Assembly: GCA_014905825.1 (NCBI GenBank)
Contig: JACGCN010000031.1
Location: forward strand, 434,001 to 498,000
Reading direction: 5' to 3'
Length of the DNA: 64,000 nucleotides
DNA from: Lyophyllum atratum
Lineage: Eukaryota; Basidiomycota; Agaricomycetes; Agaricales; Lyophyllaceae
Position 1 is the stretch's first letter, and each line of letters begins with the position of its first letter. Position numbers and translations under genes: made by a program. The notes below the pieces were generated by a model. That model was not told the DNA's origin, did not search any database, and was given only the letters and a program-made list of their open reading frames with translations. Shown here one piece after another: positions 57,801 to 64,000 of the stretch.

Positions 57801-57903
57801 TAGAAGATGTCTTTACATTCTGGACTGCTGTGCGTAGCCTTCGGCTCGAAAGCCTAAGGGATCTACGGGTGTGTTTGCGGGTGAAAAACGTTGTGAAATG
57901 CAT
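54880..57903 (-). CDS. Acidic, low-complexity protein with several membrane segments and a duplicated 3' exon
   Basis: Exon 1 (from 57903) encodes a basic N-terminus (RKHTRRSLRLSSRRLRT), then two hydrophobic segments (LLAITTVSLQYFFASPAL; LRLYVGLAFAVAGILVGAG). Exon 2 adds a Pro- and Asp-rich stretch, a third segment (LSLAILYTVLLLRLIYTSLS), a fourth (LRAVMGLVALGVVLKRVV) and a long acidic disordered region. Two further exons are similar to each other: PPVSGPSKVAQRAARSSSSS and PPVSDPRKVNRRAATSSSSS. The end of the first repeat (VDRVRGALPK) copies the end of the big exon (VDRVRGVLPK). The protein ends VVVSVQGGGAGDV. The topology suggests a membrane-anchored protein with a large cytosolic acidic tail. 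No family is recognised, and low-complexity content makes the exact length uncertain. Confidence 0.65.
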
Positions 57904-58671
57904 TTCGGCTGGTGGGATGATGGGGGTTGGGGCGAAGAGCTGATTCTGGGTGCCAGAGCATTCTTATAGAGCTCGCGGCTGACTGCATTCTGAGCCTGGC
58001 TGGCGGCTGGCAAGGCGCGATGAACTCGATCTGAGTGGCTGGCAGAAGAAACGCGACGCGTCACGTCATGGTCACAGCGGTGCGCGGTTTAAAAATAGCA
58101 TCCACTCATCTTGCTCTCGTTTATTATGGTCATCGAGGCAAAATATGATCAACGGATGTATTCCCAGCAAGTGTTTACGATTACCGCTCCGCAGGTGATA
58201 CCACCAAGGCAAACGACACGACTTCCTTTAGCAATCATTCAACAGGGGTCCTACTAAGGTCTTCCGAGCTTAGTACTCCTTGTAGGGGACACACCACAGG
58301 CTACCGGACGGCATGTTAGTCACAATGATCTGCGAATGCCAGGGGCTTACGCACTCATGCAGAAGAGCCTGTTCGAACCAGAGTCCGGGCGTGAACTTTG
58401 TGTATGTGGGAATCTTTCCTTGCCTTTATTTTTGTTCCCTTCATCGACGGCACCATCCCAAGCACTTCGGGATGATCGTCGAATAATTCATAGCTCAGGA
58501 TAGGACGCGCTACTACTCTCGCTGCGACGAACCACTTCTATCCGACGTTTCTGTCCAATACTGGCAGCTACCGCGGTACGTCTACAACTTTTACTATCTC
58601 TGCAATGGCTATCGACTGAGCCGTCTTCTCCTTCACCATTGTCATTAGAGCGCAACGCATACATCTATAAG

Positions 58672-58762
58672 GACCAGATGGTGTACGGGCAACATGTCTG
58701 CTATGCATGCCATCACCTCAATGCATTACGCAGAAGAGCCCCGTTCGATTCGGGGTCTGGTA
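58672..58762 (+). tRNA. tRNA-like segment (degenerate, Val-like), array copy 0
   Basis: Acceptor arms accaga and tctggt pair, the T arm ccccg-ttcgatt-cgggg is perfect, and tggtgta resembles the A box. The anticodon stem tctgc/gcaga is present, but the region between is about 28 nt and lacks the expected T at position 33. Probably a pseudogene. Confidence 0.45.
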
Positions 58763-59054
58763 ACCATACGTTCCTTCTACCATAACGGGTTTTTTTCGAC
58801 CGCAAGCGCCGCTCCAACGCCGTTCAGAGCTCCACCGGCACATGTGTGTATCGAGCATGTTGTTTCCAAAACGCGCGGTGGACCATTTGTAGGCGGCGTA
58901 CTAACATCGTACACAAGATGTCTGTTCGAACAAGGCCTTATCCACCTATCCACCGATATCAGTCGGACAACACTGTGAGTGCTTGACTGTTGTGTTCCTC
59001 GGCCGTCCATTGACGTCTTACCATTGTATTAGTGTATCAATGCAGTAACAACAG

Positions 59055-59145
59055 GACCACATGGTGTACAGGAAACCCCTCTACAACCCCTTCTACGCTA
59101 GCGCATAGTTGGGCGCAGGAGCCCTGTTCGACCCAGGGTGTGGTC
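59055..59145 (+). tRNA. tRNA-like segment, type I copy 1
   Basis: Seven-base acceptor pairing gaccaca/tgtggtc, A-box-like tggtgtacagg, and a T arm ccctg-ttcgacc-caggg. The anticodon arm cannot be folded in the standard way. Probably a decayed tRNA-derived sequence. Confidence 0.45.
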
Positions 59146-59377
59146 ACTATCATCCAGTCCCGAATCGTTGTTTTTGATGCTAAGTGTTACCACGACCCAC
59201 AATAATACTACACACGCAACCTAACGCATGGCTTCTATGTTGTACGCAGGTGGACTCACCCCTAGAACCTAACATAAGCTGTCCTCTCCCTTTCTCAAGT
59301 TCTCGATATGTCCAAGTCTATCCTAAGCCCTGGCGGTTTTTCCCTATCATACCTCTACCGCCAATGCAGACCAACAT

Positions 59378-59473
59378 GACTGGATGGTGTATTGGCAACA
59401 CATCTGTACAGAGTGCCCATAGTCCCACACCATGCATCACACAGAAGATCCCTGTTCGAATCAGGGTCCGGTC
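59378..59473 (+). tRNA. tRNA-like segment, type II copy 1
   Basis: Acceptor arms gactgga and tccggtc pair at seven positions, one of them G-T. The T arm ccctg-ttcgaat-caggg is perfect and matches the pol III B box. caacacatctgt and acagaagatc resemble the anticodon stem of tRNA-Val, but 33 nt lie between them, and no legal anticodon loop could be read. Confidence 0.5.
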
Positions 59474-59776
59474 ACTGTATGATTCAAATACGTTGTTTTT
59501 GCTGCTAAATGACAGTCTGACGTACAATAACATGATACACCTAATCAAGCAATAATCAGGTAACATGTCTTTGATATTGTAGTAATTGTTCGCAGGTCAA
59601 CATACATCCAGAACCCCAGGAACTACCAATATCGTACACAAGACGACAGTTCGAACGCGGCCATAGAACCCTAATCCACCTATCCACCGGTCGGCCAACA
59701 CGGTGAGCATCTAACTGCTCTGTTCCTCGGCTGTCTCTTGACGTCTTACCCATTGCGTATCAGTGCAGTAACAACA

Positions 59777-59868
59777 TGGCCAAATGGTGTACAGGAAACC
59801 TACGTACAACCTCTTCTACGCTACCATATAGTGGGGCGCAGGAGCCCTGTTCGACTCAGGGTGTGGTC
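59777..59868 (+). tRNA. tRNA-like segment, type I copy 2
   Basis: Copy of the segment at 59055. The T arm (ccctgttcgactcaggg) and 3' acceptor arm (tgtggtc) are kept, but the 5' acceptor arm has mutated (ggccaaa), so the stem no longer pairs well. Decaying copy. Confidence 0.4.
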
Positions 59869-60095
59869 ACTGCCACCAATCCCAGAAACTGTTTTTGATG
59901 TTAAGTGTTACCACGACACATAAGAATTAGTACGACCCAGCCAACCTGGTGCATGCCTTTATATTGTACATAGGTCGACTCACCCTCAGGACCCCGCATA
60001 GTAAGCCGTCCTCCCGCTTCCTCGATATGTTCAAGTCTATCCAAGGCCTGGCGGTCTTCCCATGTCATACCTCTACCACCAACCCACACCAGCAT

Positions 60096-60191
60096 GACTG
60101 GATGGTGTATTGGCAACACATCTGTACAGAGTGCCCATAGTCCCACACCATGCATCACACAGGAGATCCCTGTTCGAATCAGGGTCCAGTC
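60096..60191 (+). tRNA. tRNA-like segment, type II copy 2
   Basis: Copy of the segment at 59378 with a perfect 7 bp acceptor stem (gactgga/tccagtc). One arm base differs from copy 1, in the direction that improves pairing. T arm perfect. Same unusual 33-nt anticodon region. Confidence 0.5.
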
Positions 60192-60349
60192 ATGGCATAA
60201 TCCCAAAACGCGGTTTTTGCTGCTGAATGACAGCCTGACTGACGCACAAGAACATGATACACCTAATCAAGCAACAATCAGGTAACATGTCTTTGATATT
60301 GTAGTAATTGTACGCAGGTCAACATACACCCAGAACCCCATGAACTACC

Positions 60350-61046
60350 TGTTGGAATCTCGCCCGGATTAGTTAATCAGGCATGACGACATGCTGACTT
60401 ATCATAGAAGTTTTCTTATTCAGTAAAATTTACTTACAATTTTCTACATTAATAATACAGACATAGCTAGGTATATAAACGGAAATACACTGGCCAATCT
60501 CCTTACGAGATTGTCCACCCTCGGCTTAACCGCCCCTGTGCTCGCTATCAAGCCCGAAATCACAACACAATCTCGTATAGCCTGCACACACCCTCTGCTC
60601 TCTAGTCGCCCTCTACATCTCTATCCGCAATGACCGACCAAAAACTCACCGATATGGCAATGGTCGGTAAATATTCGCCAAACGTCACCTGTTACACTTG
60701 TGGGAAAAAGGGGCATTTAGCCCGAAATTGCCGAGACGCGAAGAAGGACAGGACAGGGAAGGATGATGACACAAAGAAGACTGACGCGCCCGACAACGCG
60801 CACATCGCGACCGACGACGATTACGCTTTCTGATCCCGAGATCACTTCTCGATGACGTATCCCGAGGCCAGGGAGAGCCTCGATGATGGAAGTTGATGGT
60901 TTCCAGAGCCAGGGAGAGCTTTGACGACGCACAATGATAGAGATTCCGAGGCCACAGAGAGCCTTGAAGACAAACTCGAATTTTTAGATATACTTTCTTT
61001 TTATTTTCTAACTCTTACTATAGTGTCATGCCAGATTAAGGGAGAG
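60350..61046 (+). mobile_element. Gag-only LTR element with internally deleted gag
   Basis: A 218 bp LTR (60350-60567, tgttggaatctcgc to cacaaca), a 62 bp leader, a 67-codon gag remnant and a 3' region are followed by the next LTR at 61047. Compared with the element at 62112 the only large difference is a 606 bp in-frame deletion in gag. No pol sequence and no primer-binding site follow the 5' LTR. Confidence 0.75.
60630..60833 (+). CDS. Deleted Copia gag: start plus zinc knuckle only
   Basis: 67 residues: MTDQKLTDMAMVGKYS, then the CCHC knuckle CYTCGKKGHLARNC and an Asp/Lys-rich tail. The full-length form at 62391 has 202 more codons between the third and fourth residues. The deletion joins two places that share caaaa, so it fits a microhomology event or template switch. 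It could still encode a small nucleic-acid-binding protein. Confidence 0.7.
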   Translation: MTDQKLTDMAMVGKYSPNVTCYTCGKKGHLARNCRDAKKDRTGKDDDTKKTDAPDNAHIATDDDYAF

Positions 61047-61296
61047 TGTTGGAATCTCGCCCGGATTAGTTAATCAGGCATGACGACATGCTGACTTATC
61101 ATAGAAGTTTTCTTATTCAGTAAAATTTACTTACAATTTTCTACATTAATAATACAGACATAGCTAGGTATATAAACGGAAATACACTGGCCAATCTCCT
61201 TACGAGATTGTCCACCCTCGGCTTAACCTTGACCCTGAACCACGACAATCAAGGCAGTTATCTCCTTTCTCAGGCACGCGAGATCGTATTCCAACA
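61047..61296 (+). repeat. Chimeric LTR
   Basis: Bases 61047-61228 equal the first part of the 218 bp LTR family. From about 61229 (ttgaccctgaacc) to 61296 (ccaaca) it equals the end of a second LTR family, whose other copy is at 61924-62065. It is followed at once by ggttatgggcccc, a Copia-type primer-binding site. Confidence 0.8.
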
Positions 61297-62065
61297 GGTT
61301 ATGGGCCCCGGACTTGCCCTGCGTTGTTGCTGTTGACCCCCCACGAAGGCCCTTCACGTGGGAATGAACCGGAAAGCCCTCAGGTCAGGAGGCCATTGGA
61401 CGATGTACTCAGAAGTCCCCGAGAGTCCAGGGGCAGGAATTGAAAGCCGCCGACCGCACTGGCGCACGGGAAGACTCCGAATGTACTGGAGCACGGAAGC
61501 CGCCGATTGTACTGGCGCAACGGAAGTCCTCGACTGTACTGAGGCAACGGAACTCGACGATATGGAAGCCCTCGAGCGAGGCACGGAACGGAAACCGGAA
61601 CGGAAAATTTGTCACGGTCACGTATGTGTCACAGTGGTCGACAACTTTTGGGACGACGGAATGACAAAGGAGTTGTGAAGTTTGGTCGCTGATGGACACT
61701 TTGTGTTAATGCCAGCCGACGGGGAGGATTAGAGGACTCTAGAGACCAAGGGTCTAAAAGTCTGTGGGAGCCAGATTTTCAGTAAGTTTTTGATGGATCA
61801 GGCTTGGAAGTTGGTTGGGAGAACCTGGGACCAGGAGGAACGTGGGAGCCACATGGTTTTGGTGGACCTCATCATATTTATGATATTTTCTAGCGACTGG
61901 ATTACCTCGAGACCGAGTGGGAGTGTTGGGAATTGTGTCGTTCTCGAGGAAATCGGCATAATTCGTGTTTATTTACATGTATTTACTTCAGATGTTCTTG
62001 ACCCTGAACCACGACAATCAAGGCAGTTATCTCCTTTCTCAGGCACGCGAGATCGTATTCCAACA
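61297..62065 (+). mobile_element. Small non-coding LTR element (TRIM-like) with a second LTR family
   Basis: Starts with a primer-binding site (ggttatgggcccc), has about 630 bp of internal DNA without a pol or gag frame, a purine-rich stretch (ccgagtgggag) and a 142 bp LTR (61924-62065, tgttgggaat to ccaaca). Its left LTR survives only as the 3' part of the chimeric LTR at 61229-61296. Internal DNA at 61440-61560 has degenerate repeats of about 27 bp around gtactgg.gca.cggaagnc. Confidence 0.6.
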
Positions 62066-62111
62066 TGTTGGAATCTCGCCCGGATTAGTTAATCAGGCAT
62101 GACGACATGCA
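62066..62111 (+). repeat. 46 bp LTR fragment
   Basis: The first 46 bases of the 218 bp LTR, directly before a nearly complete LTR starting gttggaatc at 62112. It looks like a head-to-tail LTR junction, template-switch product or nested insertion scar. Confidence 0.7.
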
Positions 62112-62390
62112 GTTGGAATCTCGCCCAGATTAGTTAATCAGGCATGACGACATGCTGACTTATCATAGAAGTTTTCTTATTCAGTAAAATTTACTTACAA
62201 TTTTCTACATTAATAATACAGACATAGCTAGGTATATAAACGGAAATACACTGGCCAATCTCCTTACGAGATTGTCCACCCTCGGCTTAACCGCCCCTGT
62301 GCTCGCTATCAAGCCCGAAATCCCAACACAATCTCGTATAGCCTGCACACACCCTCTGCTCTCTAGTCACCCTCTACATCTCTATCCGCG

Positions 62391-63200
62391 ATGACCGGCC
62401 AAAACATCAATAACCTTTTGAACTCCGTCCCGAAGCTTGGCGCATCAAAGTCTGATGGCAACATCACCACCTATCAAGATTGGAAGTTCGCGATGTCGAT
62501 GGTATTACGCAGGGCTGAATGCTGGGAAATTATGACGAAAGAGAAGCCTACGACACGCGAATCTCAATCCAATTGGGAGAGCAAAGCGGAGGACGCCCTA
62601 ACGGCTATTGGACTGACAATAGACCCCAGTCAGTATCAATACATTATTGATGCCGCTGATGGCGTGGATGCGTGGAAGAAACTCCAAAAGATCTACGAGA
62701 AGAATTCCCGGGCCAATCGAATCACCCTGATGCGCAAGTTCTACGGTGCCCATCACGATACCGACAAACCCATCGAAGATTACGTAAACGGTGTCACCAG
62801 GACAGCTGCACAACTCAAATCAATCGGCGTCAAAATCGAGGATAGCACGATTATTGATGTGCTCATCATGAACCTCAATGAAACCTGGTCTAGTATGGCC
62901 ACCTCACTCAGCACTACAATGGACGACTTGAACATCGTTTCTGATGTCACGGGCGCCCTGATTGATGAAGAAGCCCGACGGAACGCGAGCAATCACCTCG
63001 GCGATCAAAAACTCACCGATATGGCAATGGTCGGTAAATATTCGCCAAACGTCACCTGTTACACCTGTGGGAAAAAGGGGCATTTAGCCCGAAATTGCCG
63101 AGACGCGAAGAAGGACAGGACAGGAAAGGATGATGACGCAAAGAAGACTGACGCGCCCGACAATGCGCATATCGCGACCGACGACGATTACGCTTTCTGA
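62391..63200 (+). CDS. Intact Copia-type gag protein
   Basis: 269 residues of the copia gag (UBN2/Retrotran_gag_2) type: YQDWKFAMSMVLRRAECWEI, ADGVDAWKKLQKIYEKNSRA, RITLMRKFYGAHHDTDKPIE and ESK-type helices, then CYTCGKKGHLARNC with exact CX2CX4HX4C spacing. The stop comes soon after an acidic tail (IATDDDYAF). In autonomous Copia elements this would continue into protease; here the next 200 bp have no such frame. The start at 62391 follows a short leader and is the first ATG. Confidence 0.88.
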   Translation: MTGQNINNLLNSVPKLGASKSDGNITTYQDWKFAMSMVLRRAECWEIMTKEKPTTRESQSNWESKAEDALTAIGLTIDPSQYQYIIDAADGVDAWKKLQKIYEKNSRANRITLMRKFYGAHHDTDKPIEDYVNGVTRTAAQLKSIGVKIEDSTIIDVLIMNLNETWSSMATSLSTTMDDLNIVSDVTGALIDEEARRNASNHLGDQKLTDMAMVGKYSPNVTCYTCGKKGHLARNCRDAKKDRTGKDDDAKKTDAPDNAHIATDDDYAF

Positions 63201-63413
63201 TCCCGAGATCACTTCTCGATGACGTATCCCGAGGCCAGGGAGAGCCTCGATGATGGAAGTTGATGGTTTCCAGAGCCAGGGAGAGCTTTGACGACGCGCA
63301 ATGATAGAGATTCCGGGGCCACAGAGAGCCTTGAAGACAAACTCGAATTTTTAGATATACTTTCTTTTTATTTTCTAACTCTTACTATAGTGTCATGCCA
63401 GATTAAGGGAGAG

Positions 63414-63631
63414 TGTTGGAATCTCGCCCGGATTAGTTAATCAGGCATGACGACATGCTGACTTATCATAGAAGTTTTCTTATTCAGTAAAATTTACTTA
63501 CAATTTTCTACATTAATAATACAGACATAGCTAGGTATATAAACGGAAATACACTGGCCAATCTCCTTACGAGATTGTCCACCCTCGGCTTAACCGCCCG
63601 TGTGCTCGCTATCAAGCCCGAAATCCCAACA
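63414..63631 (+). repeat. 218 bp LTR followed by a primer-binding site
   Basis: Begins tgttggaatctcgc and ends atcccaaca. Directly after it comes tggttatgggcccc, a Copia-type primer-binding site, so this LTR also behaves as the 5' LTR of a further element running out of the window. Confidence 0.8.
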
Positions 63632-64000
63632 TGGTTATGGGCCCCGGTGCTGAGTGAGGTGGCCATACTAGACCAGGTTTCATTCACCAGACCTTGGCAG
63701 GATGATGTATCAAGCCCTTGTAATTAGAGCGATAGCGTGATATAAAAATCGTTGTAGTTACAGCGGGATCTGAAATATAGACTGCCTGTAAAGATAGCCA
63801 CCTGTCAGTCGGTGTTGAAGGATATCCCACGGGTGACAACAGCGCATGCTCGTCGTTGCTCGCGATGTATGCAAGCCGCCGGGGTTTCCCATTTCAGAAA
63901 AACCCGCCTCGGTCTATTTTTGTCCAACAGTTCCTGAAACTGACGTTTCTACATCACGTTGGGCGCGAATTCTCTTCCTATCCGCCTCGGCTATAAATCA
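63632..64000 (+). other. Possible start of another LTR element's internal region
   Basis: Begins with a primer-binding-site-like sequence. No gag start or coding frame is seen up to the window end, so its nature is open. Confidence 0.35.

Larger units (their letters stand above)
57904..60349. repeat. Tandem array of tRNA-like repeat units
   Basis: From about 58300 the DNA is made of direct repeats. 58890-59640 and 59630-60349 align closely (period about 715 bp), and each full unit holds two different tRNA-like segments. Shared markers are atcgtacacaag (58908, 59632), ctatccaccg, cagtaacaacat, aagtgttaccacgac and catgactggatggtgtattgg. Earlier, more diverged copies lie at 58300-58890. The array is cut off at 60350 by an LTR element inserted at gaactacc, a motif found uncut at 59620-59627. 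Confidence 0.75.
62112..63631 (+). mobile_element. Gag-only LTR element, complete form
   Basis: 5' LTR 62112-62328 (first base missing), internal region 62329-63413, 3' LTR 63414-63631 (218 bp). The internal DNA holds a leader, an intact gag and a 210 bp 3' region with repeated gccagggagagc/gccacagagagcc motifs, and ends with the purine tract aagggagag. No protease, integrase or reverse transcriptase is present, so movement would need enzymes from another element. Confidence 0.8.

Overview
The window is nuclear DNA of a filamentous basidiomycete, most likely an Agaricomycete. Genes are dense and sit on both strands, split by many short GT-AG introns of about 50-65 bp. The families seen are typical of mushrooms: a DUF6533 membrane protein, the divergent basidiomycete kinase-like family, a GH25-type lysozyme, an S1/P1 nuclease and Copia LTR retrotransposons. 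Gene models were built by hand: reading frame and intron phase were carried across GT-AG boundaries, and paralogous copies were compared where they exist.

Layout. 1-3342: the 3' part of LTN1 (listerin, ribosome quality control). 3576-5227 (-): a 12-exon DUF6533 membrane protein. 5.2-8.0 kb: mostly non-coding. 8662-10048 (-): PCNA with a very large charged insertion, head to head with a Ser/Pro-rich protein (10318-11420). 11.4-25.0 kb: three tandem copies of a 4-5 kb block. Each block holds a kinase-like gene (-) and, head to head with it, a gene for a small single-pass membrane protein (+). 25464-26285 (-): an unknown gene. 27660-28144: a TA-flanked MITE. 30105-34584: SIN3, the histone-deacetylase co-repressor scaffold. 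34815-43768: an aldehyde dehydrogenase whose intron carries a very young 7.1 kb Copia element; that element contains a 1.6 kb inverted-repeat insertion. 43.8-44.5 kb: decayed tandem copies of the aldehyde dehydrogenase 3' end. 44683-44786 (-): an intron-containing tRNA-Pro(CGG). 44942-46270 (-): S1/P1 nuclease. 46562-50913 (-): a large helical-repeat protein. 52910-53750: GH25-type lysozyme. 54880-57903 (-): an acidic membrane protein with a duplicated 3' exon. 58.3-60.3 kb: a tandem array of tRNA-like units. 60350-63631: LTR elements that carry only gag, tangled with a second small LTR family.

Function. LTN1, PCNA and SIN3 are conserved housekeeping genes in syntenic-looking islands. The parts specific to this genome are the triplicated kinase/membrane-protein module and the transposon layers. 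In the module all three copies of both genes keep their reading frames, splice sites and active-site substitutions, although the surrounding non-coding DNA has diverged. This suggests that both partners are under selection and may work together; that last step is inference.
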